Assembly (NCBI GenBank): GCA_030248135.1 | Contig: JASANC010002349.1 | Location: 166,679-230,678, forward strand | Origin: Theristus sp. LFF4_11 | Taxonomy: Eukaryota > Nematoda > Chromadorea > Monhysterida > Xyalidae | Direction: 5' to 3' | DNA length: 64,000 nucleotides | Part shown: one piece after another, positions 43,328 to 56,200 of the stretch | Position numbering within the stretch: position 1 is the first letter of the stretch | Layout of the letters: each line of letters starts with the position of its first letter | The notes under the pieces: generated by a model | Database searches by the model: none | What the model saw: the letters and a program-made list of their open reading frames with translations, nothing else | Told to the model about the DNA's origin: nothing | Program-made: the position numbers and the translations under genes

Positions 43328-46300
43328 TCAATTGCGACTTGCAATGTTCGTCAGCAATGCACGTTCATCGTGCGCCTCGGCGGTGAGCCTGTCCCCGAGC
43401 ACCAGCACTGTGGTGACGGCGTCGTCCACAGACGTGCAAGCGAGTGTGCTGCTGTGCACTCGGTTGAATGCAACACTGCTCAGCCCGCTGTTGCTGTTGC
43501 TGTTGGTGCTTTGTTGCTGCTGCCTGTCCCTGGACGTCACCTGACGAAACAGCAACTTTCCTTTCTGTAATCCAATTACAGCTGCAGAACATTATTACAT
43601 TGTAGTTACAGTATAGCGATACTGAACGGCGCAGACACCACAACAGCACAGCACACGCAGTCATTACGAGCGCTATTTGCGTCGTGGCGTCTGTGTCCCA
43701 TTTGCTGACCTGTATACGTGCCGCTGTTCCGGTTTCGTTCGAGCGGAGATCGCAAAGACAAAGTGAGCCTGCAAAAACATTCGTCTACCTTAGGCATGCA
43801 AAGTGCACAAAAGTAATATTGCTAAAACAACGTTTCCGGGCGCACGGGCCTCTGCTGCCTCCATGACAAAATAACTCAAAGCAATCTTTTTTCGCCTAAA
43901 CATTTTTTCGCTCGGCGTTACAGAGTGCCTATCTGTTTGCGAAGCACGCATGAGTGTGCATTGTCTCTGTGCTGATAAACCAAAGTGCTCCATGGATATA
44001 ATGATCGATGCAAGTGGCGGCGCGCGCTCGCAAAACCGACAACCACTGTAACCATATGAACAAATGGAACGCAACTATGCTCTGTAACTAAACGAGCGAA
44101 TTCTAAAACATTTGCCATTTCTGAAGCCATTTTCAAGGCCCTTTCGGCAGAAAAAGTTTCCATCAAAAAGTTGGTGTTTGAGAATGGTCAGCATGATATA
44201 TAACGAATGTCATGTGGCACTGACCGTCGCTGGTGGCTGCAGCGAGCAGCGTCGGCCTACTGGGAGCCCAGGCAATGTCGTATGCGATTGGTATTGCTGC
44301 TGCGTTTGGAGCGTGCAAATGGACGCGCGCCACTGGCTGCACTTTGAGCACATTATAAATGGCTGCCGTCGCGTCGCCGGCACACGTCACGAACAGACCA
44401 TGCTGGTGGGCGCATGCTGCTGCGCCATACACACTGCCGCCATGTGACGCCAACGCCAGCACCACCGGGTTGTAAACGGCCTGACGCAGTGCACGCACTT
44501 CGTTCACACGTCTCTATGGGTTGCTTTTCGCGCGCCAGTGTTCTTCTATTTTTTTGGAAAGAGCTGCAGGCCAGGCGTCATCGGAATTGTGAAGCGTCGA
44601 GTGGGATTCGAACCAATGAATTTTTTTCCGATGATGCCCTTACATTTCTTTCCGAAAACTGACACACATGCACGCCACTACTGTCATGCGCACTTGCAAT
44701 TGCCATTTTTAAAGAACGAATTCGTGTTTGCAGTCAAGTGCTCCTTGCTACAGATTTTCTGACTAATAACACCGCTTACTGACACTTGCAGTAACGTGCG
44801 GCTAACAAGCAAACTTGCGTCTCCTCTGCTCTCATCGATGCCATCAGCCTACATCAATACCTGATTGCCACGCGTGCCCACGGCGCTTGTACTATTGGTG
44901 TTGCAATGCAGCACGGCACCCGATTCACCACCAACCAGAAATACATCCACATCGAAATGGCCGAATGCCATCGCGCTTATTCCTGCCTGAACTGGCTGTT
45001 TGACTGTTTTGGAGCATCTTCTTCAGCAATAAATGCGAATAAATTCGAGTAGACGAGTTAAAACAAAACAGAATTCTGCAAAAAATTGGCCAACTGGCAC
45101 TGACCGGTCGTTCGTTGGACACTTTTGCACGCAGCGCACGCGGCAATGCGCCAACAGATATTTGAAATAGCTTATGTATCTGAAGACACTTTCTGTTTTA
45201 ATGAAGTCCAACGACATGCACAATGAATTCAAACATTTATGTTCAATGCTTATGTATCTCTAAAGAGACCAGGTTTTTTGTTCCAAAACCGTTTTTTGCA
45301 AACATTTCTCCGCCTTTTCCATCTCAATCCAACCTGAAGTTTGTCGGTGAACTTCCACAGAATCACGCGTCCATCATAGCCGCTTGTGGCGAGCATGTGC
45401 TGCTGACTGCTGATTGGTCGAATCCATTGAATGGCGCTGATTGGCTCGCTGTGGCTGTCGGCACTGGCCGACTCTGCCGCCAGTTGGCGGTCTGGCGGCT
45501 CACTGACGTCGAACACGCACACCTGCCCGTTGTACAGAGCACAGCCTGCAAATGCAACTCATATGCACCGCGAACAGCAGCTCTGCAAAGCACAGGCAAG
45601 CAGCCGACTCGCTGGTTTTGTATTGCGCTTGCAGCCTGCTCGTTGCACCGAATCGGCATGCATATCCAAATGCCACAACAAAAGACAAACTGCCAAGTTT
45701 CACAGTTTGATTGCACGTCCAACAACACACTCATGAACAGCGTGGCACACCAAAAACGGCCGGCCTCGTTGGATGGCAGCGCACACTGGTGACGCAGCAC
45801 TGAGTGAGCGAGTGCCAGTCGGCTTTCGCAGGGTCACAGCGGCGTTTAGCAACGTTCCAAGTGGCCAGAGCACCGGCATGGCTGCACCAGTTGCTGTGGG
45901 CCTCGCGGTGACCGTAGCCAACCAGAACAACTGCGCCCGTACAGTTCCAATCCACACTGATAATGAGTCGTCAATAGTTTTAGTGGTACGAAAAAAACTG
46001 TAGATTTTCCAACTTTTTTGACAACTACTGTGTAGCACTGTAGATGAGTTGCATATACAGTTGCACTACTGTCGATACCTCAGAGCACCCATTTGCGCAT
46101 CGACAGCAGCGTGTCTCAGCGTGTGCGTCACGTGATGTTGACCGTCACGTTGGTTCAGCAACATCTAGAATGCACTTTTTTGAAACCTAAACATATGCGA
46201 TGTTTTGCGAATGATTCCACCTGTTGGGCAGCCATGGTTGAGTGTTGAGCATAACTTTTGGCTGTACCTGTTCGTAGTGTTTGAACGCAGTTGACTTTGC

Positions 46301-46684
46301 GTTGCGTTCAATGACGCTGGCCACGAGCGGCTCCACGCGTCGCAGGAACGTGCACAACGCTGGTGCGTGCCGCTCAATGTCGACCGTCGACTGGTCTGTT
46401 GCGTGTACGCAAGCGCTGTTTAACGATTGACATTGTTGGTTGTCCCTGAAAAACTCTGAACTGAAAATGTTGTTCGCACCGTTCAGCCGCGCATCGGGTG
46501 GTCCGGTCTCAGTTTGAACTGTTGCTCTTTGTGGCCATTGTGAGTGAAAATCACTGAATTCAGTTGTTTCAGTTTGAGTTTCTTTTGATTTGTTGCTGGA
46601 TTTCTTCTGTTCACTTTGTTGTGCCCCTTGCGTGCTTGCTGTTAAGCTGACGCATTGCTGCTGTTGCACGCTGAATGCGCTCAT
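43328..46684 (-). CDS. DYNC2I2: Dynein-2 intermediate chain, WDR34-like WD40 protein
   Basis: Subunit of the ciliary retrograde motor. Exons join in phase: 46268-46684, 46079-46164, 45751-45956, 45334-45545, about 45112-45150, 44861-44986, 44225-44480, 43710-43768 and 43328-43564. A Gln/Ser/Thr-rich N-terminal segment precedes the WD40 repeats: VDWNCTGAVVLVGYG with SHAGALATWNV, CHPTRPAVFG...GQVCVFDVS, ISAIQWI...MLATSGYDGRVILWKF, ISAMAFGHFDVDVFLVGGESGAVL, GLFVTCAGDATAAIYNV, YDIAWAPSRPTLLAAATSDGSLCLCDLRSN, and LSSVAFNRVHSSTLACTSVDD. The NWC.H and C.A.WN words and the repeat order fit WDR34 better than a generic WD40 protein. Exon 5 is uncertain. The ATG at 46684 has an acceptor-like TTTCTTTTTAG about 30 bases upstream. 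Presence implies ciliated cells. Confidence 0.8.
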
Positions 46685-49600
46685 GTCAAACAGTTCTTTT
46701 CGTGTCGACAGTTTTCCTAAAAAGAAACTAATGCAATTTTTACGGTTTAAAAAAGTTGCTGCAGTGCACTAAAAATTTTACGGAAGGTTCGCTGGGCGGT
46801 GTCATAACTCATGCGATCAGTTGTGATCACATTTGTGTTTTTTTCAGCTTTGCAGCTTAGCGAATGTGTGTTGTTTTTGTTACCTAGCAACTGGCTGTCT
46901 GTGTTATTCCAGCATGTAAATATACACAAATGTACACAGGACAGCACCTGAGGTGAATATAATGGCGCTTGTCAACTTATATAAATAACCCCCGTCCCTA
47001 TTTTAAAATATATTACGCTGTTGAAAAATTACTCGAATCGTAATGATGCAGCAATAAAAAACATGAACAAAGTAGCAAATTGCGTATTTCCCGTGTATAA
47101 CTGTGCGGCAGAACCATGTGCGTGAACTAATTCAACTGAATTTACTGTGCCGACTGCACTTACTAACATCATGTACGTGCATCATGCATGTACAACAACG
47201 TATATGCACCGCTTAACACACACATGTATCAAACATATAGCAAGACCATTGAAAAACGCCCTAAGCCGAATGAGCCATAAAGTGCAATATCGCTTTTCCT
47301 TGCAGTTTGTTATCATTACTGAATTACCGGTACTGTTGTTGTCATGATAATACCGTTTATAGACTTGCTAATAGCTTGTAGTTATAGGCTGACACAACTG
47401 CTGTGCCGACAATTTTGGTTTTGGAATTATTACTGCATAACTTGTGCCCTTGTGACCACGTTTACGCAACGAATGCACAGTGTTAGTAATGGTCATGCGA
47501 CAGCTTACACTACGGCTGAACGTTTGAAAATTGTTGTTATTTAAAATAGCGATTTTTGTTAATTTGTGCACCGATTTATCGTTGCCTTTTCTCGATAATT
47601 ATCATGTCAGCTTAATTTTTTCACTGGGCTAACTGCGCTTGTTCTGAGCGGTTGCCAGAAAGTTCTTTCAAAAAATATGATAACTGCACGACTATTTCTA
47701 TGCCAACGCAGGTATTGTTCTGCTTCTGTCAGCAATTATCATGGTTTTTCTTTATATACCTCCTGACAACTTCAAAATTTTTACGTTATATGATAAGGCA
47801 TGACACTTTTTGTGTTGTCTGCTCAGTAGTTTTAAAACTTAACGTTTCAGTTAAAAATTTCAATTCTCACAGTATCCCCTGTAATTTTCTAGATCCATTT
47901 AAACCAATAAATAAACCGAATTGTTATCTGATCTGCTTCTCCCACTTTGCAATACGCAGCGTTGCATTGCGCTTGTCGCTTGTACACATTGTATTGTACA
48001 TGTATGTTTCTGTCGCTAAACAAGTTTAATAGGCAAATAAAACTTGGAAATTTATTCGGAACCAGTTTTGTGGATGCCAGATAAATTTATCGCTTTGAAA
48101 CTCAATTCAAATACAAACACACGTCCTCGTCTCTTATTCATACAATTTCCAATTCAATTCTCTTCACTTAGTTCATATTATTTTGTAGAAAATCTGAAAA
48201 TATACCACTTTTTGTTAAAACTGCACACAAATCGTAATGTTCATACGTGTGTGACGTGTGAATTGTGTTTTCAGACGGAACCATTTTACATGTGCCTATT
48301 CGCTGATGCGTTGCAGCGGTTCACCGTAAAAAAGTGCTAGCTTCATAGTGTCAGCTCTGATGGATCTCAGCTGTTTTACTTTTGTTTAACCAAGTTTAAA
48401 CTTTTTAAACTATAGCTTAATCGTTAAACATTATAATCAACATGTATGTTAATTATATGAACCAACATGTATGTTACTTATATGCTTGTTGGTTACTGAT
48501 GCAAAACTCCGTGCGTTTCTTCCATGTGTTAGTCATGAGCGATACGAGAAATGGTGCGATAACATGTCACATTAAAAATAATCTGTATCAAAACTTTTCG
48601 AAAGAAAACATACACATGCATGTACGAATTGGTTCCCTTCTGCGTATGTATCTCTATAAGAACAGTGCACCATAATGAAGTTCTGTCAATTGCAGAACTC
48701 TTGCATATCTAAGACATTATTGGCGAAGCATCCAAGATGCATGGAGATCTTACAAGCACATACACATTCACCATGACATATCCTACATGCATACATGCAG
48801 CTATAAAAGCAAGCAAACGCGTTCATTGAGCTGCCAGCGCGGCTGCCACACCGCAACCGACCATGCGAAACGAGATAAACGAGATGACAGATCTCAAAGC
48901 AGAACGAATGCAAAAAATATAACACGACTCCGGAACTTGGACGAAACAAATGAACGTTGGTGTGGCGACGCTCATGTGCAATGTGTGTACGCATGTTCAC
49001 GTCTGCATGTGCAAACAAAAACAGCAATTCTTGCGCAGGCGCTGGAAGCCGCTGCAGACCAAGCAGGCTGCAATGCTCCTCAAGTTCAGTTGCGCCAAGT
49101 TGAGCACACAGCGGACAGCGACAACTGCACTGCGCAATTTGCATATTTGAATTGGCATATACAGCAGCATCGGCTGGCACAAACTAAACAACGTCGTTAT
49201 TTTGTAGAGCCCCCAGCGCCTGCAGCCAGCAAGCCATCGAGTGGCGCACAATTGAATCATTAGCTTTAGTGGACCCTCTCACAGTCAGCTGGCACGAGCG
49301 CGTTACGTACACTTCTGTGCGTTTTTGGTCTCCTTTTCAGTTAGTTTTTCTCATCTCAAACTTGAGCTGCTACATGGTCCTGTGTAAGCACAGTATGTAC
49401 TTGTTTCAACTATACGGACCAAGCAATGTGCACGTTTCATCATACATTTTGCGCCAAACTGCTGCGACAACACATGCAGTTCTGCGTGAATATTCCAGCC
49501 AATTTTGCACGAAGTTTCTATTACGACAGCTCCACACAACGTTTGTATTTATTGTAGCTAGGCAGTGTCTTGGAAACTTTCGAGGATGGAACAAAGAGTC

Positions 49601-52545
49601 TTAAACAAGTATCCTGCAATATTGGTTTTGCAAATTAAAAACGGAAAGAGTCTAGAACTTGTAAAAAGGTTTTATAGTGTGCAATACAAAAAAAAGCAAA
49701 AAATGTAGTGATCTAAACCACAATCTTCAAACTGTCAAGTTGTTTTTGTTTCCCACTGGTTTACCGAGGTCCATATTTGACACGTCAAACACACAGACTT
49801 ACTTTCACATGTCATTCGATAGACGCAAAAACGAAAGATTTTCGTGTCCTTTTTCTTTCTTTATCTTGCTGATTTTTGTACCCAGAACTTTCCACACTTG
49901 TTTCTTGTTCCCGTTTTGAATTTTTACCGCAGTAGCATATGATCATGTAAAGTTTTTTAAAACGTTTCAAAGTTCTATTTAAATTTTACTTCAGCGCCAT
50001 TTCAAAGTTGTCTATGGGAAAAACACTTTTTACATTTTTAACACCCGTACATACAAATGTATACATGTACGCGTGTTACTTCGGCGGCGTCATATTTCTT
50101 GATTTTATCCGTGAGTGACCGATAAACGTATGCCATGCAGATTTATATGGTGCACACATTAAAAAGCAGCAGCGAGCTGTATTGAAAATCCGCTTGGTCT
50201 TTTTTAATTACATCATTTCTGTTTGATGCTTTTAATTCGACAAAGGAAACCAACGTATAACTGTCGGACACGGACAACTGGTGGTTTATGTTAGAAATGA
50301 AATGTTTTTGCGTGGTATTGCCCGTTGAACCGTAGATTTTGAGCGATATCGTGACAGCGACTGTGAGATGCGTCCGTGAATTATTGTAATGCCCCTTTCT
50401 CAAGCGTCAAATACCGTAATTTCTCACATGTTAAAGACTTCTGCTATTACAGACCCCATTTAAAGATGTAATTTTGTCCATTTTGCCTGCATATATTATA
50501 TATTCTATAATATTCGACGTTTGCTTCTAGATACATACATGCACATGCGCACGTTTGTTATAACTCATTAAAAAATTTACTTTACGTTTATGAAGTGTAC
50601 TTTGCAAAAGAATTCCGTTGTTGTGACAAAAGTTCTTTGTTTTTGGTGACATCTTTATGGAGCAGTGGTGTCCTAAACACCCCGGGAATCCGAATGGTGT
50701 GAGAGTTTTCCGTAGTGGGAGAGAGTATACGATACGCAGCGACATTGGTTTCGGTGCAACCGCTTGTTTGTTCTGCACCGCTCGCACGCACTGGCCTTTT
50801 TTGTTTGTATTTCGAGTCCGCGGCATGTTTTACGAAAAGCGTCCATAAATTCAAAAATGCAGTGTGACTCTGAGCGTCTTGAATAACGAATGACTGCGGG
50901 ATGCAGAGAACAGGCGCCACTGCGAGGGGTCGTTACGGTTGCGCTTGACACTGGGCGCCTCTGGGCAACAGCACACGCAGCAGCATTAGTGACACTGTCG
51001 ACGATACCACTGGGCACCACACGGTCGAAATCTGATACGAACCTTGAATTGCACTCTACGCACATTTATGTATGTTGAGTGCAGCTTTCGTGAAGTTTCA
51101 TAGAAACACGTGCATGCAATAAAACGGACTACAAAACTGAAACTTGAGTTTCCAACCGAAATGGGCGATCGCAAAGCGCAGTGCAGTGCTGTTCTTATGC
51201 AGCACGTTCATGCACAGCAAAGTGTGGCAAGCGACTTTCAGTCATCATAGCAAAAAAAAGTGTAAGATTGCTGGGCTCGTAAAATGAGATGGGCTAGAAT
51301 TTTTAAGACGGAAGAAACATACAAATATGGATTCCATAAACCAGGATCCTGTGCGTCAATTTTCGACGGCAACAACGACTGCTATTAGATTTGTGCGTTG
51401 TCAATTCGTGAGCGTAACCGATGCCCACTGACTGACGAGGGAGATCATGTTTATTTTTCGTTCTTTTTGCCATCACAGATTTAGAAAAATCTGAAAAGTA
51501 TTGAATATTGAATTGCGGTGCATGCGAGCAATAGCAAACCATTTATTATTTTTTATTGCAACCTTTTATTGCAAAAGGGAGAATACATACATATGCAACC
51601 CATTTTACCATCTCAAAAACTGACGGTGCGCATCACATCAGCGCTCACAATATTTTTTTCGTTCCGTTTTCGTTCACTGCAGCTCATCCTCATCCCCGAC
51701 TGTTATCCAATATAAGCAGGCACCATAAAACAATTTTTTTAACTCAGCTTTACAATACGCAAAACCAGAGCAGATCATTGCTCAACCGCACCCTGACAGC
51801 TTCCAGGGTTCGCCGTTTTTTTATCTTTTCGCGTTAACCATCCCAGCATTTTCCATTGCGCTTTTTTGTTAAATTGCTCGCTTTTTATGCATGTTCCCGT
51901 GGTATTCGCATTGCCAATTTTCGCCACGTTTTTCGTACAAAGCCCTCTATCATGACGGTTTCGATAAAATTGTATGATGGGCCGGAGGTGTATTACATAC
52001 ATGTACAATACGCAATTTACGCATACCCGTAGTTTTCATGAAGCCGTTTTTTTTTAAAAAGAGCTTCGAAACGTCTGTTGAATAAAAACCAGAATCGAAA
52101 GTCACATGTGCATGATTGCTTTTCAAAAGATAAAATACGCTGTATGAATTCTTCTGAAGAAATTCCCAATGTCAGACAAAAAACGAAAAAACGCGAACAC
52201 AAAAAAGTGTGCAAGCAAACTTTACAAGCTTGCTTGTGAATAATGCAAATTTGTGCTATTGTTTTCTTAGAATTTTTGTTTCAGTTTCGCAAAGGTGCAT
52301 AAATCATGTTCCAAAAGTCCATAAATCAAAGCTAAAAGATTTGAGGCTTTATCGTGTTGGGAGTCTGGACCCAATACGGTCGATTGCGTGCTTTGTTTAG
52401 GCCTACAGTTTTGGCATTCACTGAAAACATGTGTAACTGTTGTTTTTTTTTAATTCTCAAAGAGTTTGAAGATAAAGTTTTAACATATACACGTAATGTA
52501 CACGTGTCGGTTTTCAGACGTCATAAATGACACGGCTTACATGTA
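46685..52545. other. Gene-poor region, part 1
   Basis: Nearly 6 kb with no exon I can support. Open frames on both strands at 48.7-49.2 kb overlap each other and have no family resemblance. The sequence is rich in alternating words such as ACATGTA and GCATGC. Confidence 0.35.
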
Positions 52546-53265
52546 CAGGGTGAGCCAAAAAAGGTCCAATTTCAAAATGCTCCTCACCGGCTTGTGCTGA
52601 GATGTTTCAAGCTGAAAATTGGAACACTATTAGAACACTTTGGGAGGTTTTAGTGACCAAATTTTTTCAGGTGTTACTCCTCCCTATTACTCGCAATAGC
52701 AGAATATCTGGAAAACATGAAAAATCGATAAATGTTGTGAAATGCAAACGGTTGATTTACCGCTGTAACAAATGATGAACTTTGGTGACAGCCCGAGTGT
52801 TCACAACACAAAAAAAGATGAAAAAAGCAATACGTACATAGTAGCTTGGAAATGACGAACGCCGAATTGCATTTGAACAGGCTTTGATAACTCTGATGTT
52901 TCACTTGGAGTCTGATTGTGCGTGAGCGGTTCTGCCCAGAACAGATGAGAATTTATCATTTCAAATGCAAATTGTTTTTTTTCTTTTTTTAATTTACACA
53001 ATTTTCCACTTTGATTTTTTCACCATAGCAGACTGATTGTTTTCTGCAGTGAAAAATGCAATTCATTTTCAGTTTTGTTCATGTGTCAAAAATTGCTATT
53101 TTTTGAAAATCACACTGTAAAAATAAACTGAAACGTGTAAACCAATAAAAATTAAATTAGAAAAAATCTCTTGATATGTTCTAACAGTGTTCCAAATTTT
53201 AAGTCATAAATTCTCAGCACAAGCCAGTGAGAGCAAGTTTGAACCCTTTTTGGCTCACCACCCTG
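52546..53265. mobile_element. Non-autonomous Tc1/mariner-like element
   Basis: 720 bp with inverted ends CAGGGTGAGCCAAAAAAGG and CCTTTTTGGCTCACCACCCTG, differing by a small indel. TA precedes the left end, but AA follows the right end. Subterminal blocks are also inverted (TTGTGCTGAG...CTCAGCACAAGCC). A partial copy occupies 1-412. No transposase is encoded. Confidence 0.65.
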
Positions 53266-56200
53266 AAAATATGTACAATGTGCAATCATGCATGTTGCGT
53301 GCCCGTTGAATAATGTAAGTGTTTAATTTTTACTTTTTTTAAAGTGTGCTTTTAGTGCTACAGAGCTGATAAAAAGCACCCAGTTTCAAATGTTTACGTA
53401 CAGTGTACGTACAAAAGCAGCGTACATGTTCAAGTTTTAAGCCAAAACTTTCTCATTTTTACGCAATTTCGTAATTCTTCAAAACGCGCATTCAATATCC
53501 GCATAGTCGCAGAAACTTACACATTTGTATTTCGCACAGTTACGTTGTGTGAAATATTGTTCGTATAATTATGTACATGCACATTTATTTCTACCAACAG
53601 TATGCGAGCCATAATCCAATAGGTTTCTTTGTAAACTTTTGTATGTACATATGTGTCGTATATGTAATTCAGTTGTAGCAAGAATTTTGCCATTACCTAC
53701 GGCATTACATTTTGCAAGCAGCACCCATCAGCGCGCCAGTCCACCTCACTTTTCGTAACTTTGTTGTGGCGATGTGGTGGTGGTACAAAGTTACCCACTT
53801 TTTATCGTTTCTTCTATATTTTGCACTGCTTCATTTGATTGACGCGCGCTTCAAGACACCAGCGGCACAGGGCACCAATGTGAGATTGCACAGACGACTG
53901 TTCAAGTAAAACATTATACTGCTTCTTGAACTTTATCGAATAGCCTCCAAACAGGGCTAACTTCAAAATGTTGCAGGCAAACTTTTGCGTTGCACTTCGG
54001 AGCAGCGCTGTTCTTTGCTTTGCCTGCAGCAAAAATGCGCCAAAAGTTTCCGTGTCCCTCGTTGGCGGGAGGTGGTTCAAAAGAAAATTTTAGCGTTCTA
54101 GAAATGCTGACTCTTTCTTGCACTTTGTCAGTTTCAGTGCGTGCCCGAAAACTTTAGCAATATGATAAATTTGTGCCATTCCAGTGATGTGGTGCAGGAA
54201 TATTTTGGATGTTGGCTGCGAGATTATATTGAAAATTTATCTTGCCGTCTGTTTTGTTGCGCTTTGTTTTACGGCGTTTGGTGCAATTTGAGCTGACTTG
54301 CATGTTCCAAGCAGCGTCGAACTCGTTAACCACCCAAACGCAAACTGAGTTCAGCCGCAGCAGTTGATGCGCCAAAACATGTTTTCTAATGGTCGCTTGA
54401 TCGGTTGCTAAATTCTAGAACGATTGTTAAAATTTTAGAAAACTGAATCTCGAAGGGTTGTTTTTTCCATAGGTTGTGCAACAAAACAACGATGTTTTTG
54501 TGCACAAGTCGTCGCTGTATTTACTTGAACGTCCAAATTTATTGCGCTGAAATGTGTTTACAAATTAAAATACAATGTAAGTGAAATGTTGCCACATAAT
54601 GTCAAAAACATGTCATGTTGTGTCACTGTGTAATGTGTACACGAAACAAGACGATTGCGTTGCCACGTCATATTTTGTGGTGACCATTTGGTGATTTTAC
54701 AGAATTTTTCACAACGACAGCGTCAAGTACCACAGAAACACAAGTAAGTAGCCTGAAGCACCAGGTACATACACTTTTGTGTGTGACGCCGACGTTGGGG
54801 CTTTACAACGCAAGATTCGTGCAATTTCTCGTAAAACATTTGTTGCGCGTCAGCTTCGCAGTGCAGTGTGGACGCTAGAAGCAGTTAGGTGTACGCAACG
54901 AATGACGCTGCCCATCAGCATCAATCACAGCTCAGACGTATTGCAGTGGATGAATACGGTGATGCAAAAGTGCCAAACAGTGCTCATAAACATGTAAGTT
55001 GAGAGTAGTGCACAGACTTGCTTGCTGGCGAACTTACTTTCCACTGCTGATGTGTTGCTTCGATGCTGCTTGTTGGTTCGCACGTATGCACACCGTGCAA
55101 AGCCAATATAATGTATACATATACAATACGTCACTATTTTGCGTCGCCCTGTCTTCAAGCCGCTTGCAGTTTTGTTGGACGCTCGCTGTGACTAAGTGTA
55201 ACTTGTGTGTGTTCGCCAATTTCATACCAGGTTTTACTGGCACATTGCGCAAAACGCGGCATTTGGGATGTCTTGTGATTTGCTCAAATCGCGCACTACT
55301 GAAGTTGATGCCATAGTATGTAGACATTGATGCATGCACTTTCAATTCGTTTTCATATCAGCAAGTTAAGACCATTCAGTTACCCATCACCAGCGATGTT
55401 CCGTTTGCCCATTCGTGCAATCTCACAAGCACAAATGTACGGTATGTTCGTTTAAACCTGTCAGCTTTTACGCAGAACACAGAGCAAAACTTGGAAGTAC
55501 CGAAGAAGAATGAAATGTATTGGCTGGGTTGAAATCAGACACCCAATTTGTGGCTAAATTATGTTTTCTTGCAACTATGATTCAGTTTTTCCTTCTTTCG
55601 TGAGGTCAGCAATCTACGAAAAAGTGACAGGTTAAAACGAACAAACTGTACAGCTGAAACATATCGCGACAGTTGTCTTTTGTTGTACATCGTCAACCTG
55701 TGTTTTTTTGTCAAACAACCAAAATAGACGCTTCGACAGCAGTGTTTTAGGGCAGTTGCATTTCAACCACCGATGCTGTTAGGTGCGAAGAGAGTGGCCT
55801 CTGGCGTCTCTCCAAATGAACTGTCACCACGCTGTATCCTCATGAGCTAGTCCGCAAGCTAGAGCTCCTTATTTCCAGTTCTTTTTTGTCGCTACAACAC
55901 CCATATTGATTCTGTGAACAGTCCATGCGTCCATCCATCCTAGCACATGCGATTTTCTTGCGCAATATGTTGCTTTATTTAAACTCACATTTTGTTGTTG
56001 ATACCTACTGTGTACTGTAATCATTCCTGCATTCATTTTTTGGACTGTAAAAAGAAAAGTGCATGCACGCATGCTATACAGATGTAGCATGCACACACAT
56101 GTCCACGTACGCTCATAGATGTAGGCGGACAGCAGGCTAATTGAATAATTATGAAGCACATATTCGAGATCGCTGAACTCGCATGATGCATTGATATTGA

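Noticed and set aside
44558..44645. tRNA-like sequence with GGTTCGAATCC on the minus strand, bounded by inverted TCATCGGAA
   Set aside because: Box B is canonical, but the T-stem does not pair and no box A is found; at most a degenerate fragment in a DYNC2I2 intron.
48686..49263. Overlapping open frames on both strands
   Set aside because: Neither has recognisable domains, and the coding signal cannot be assigned to one strand.
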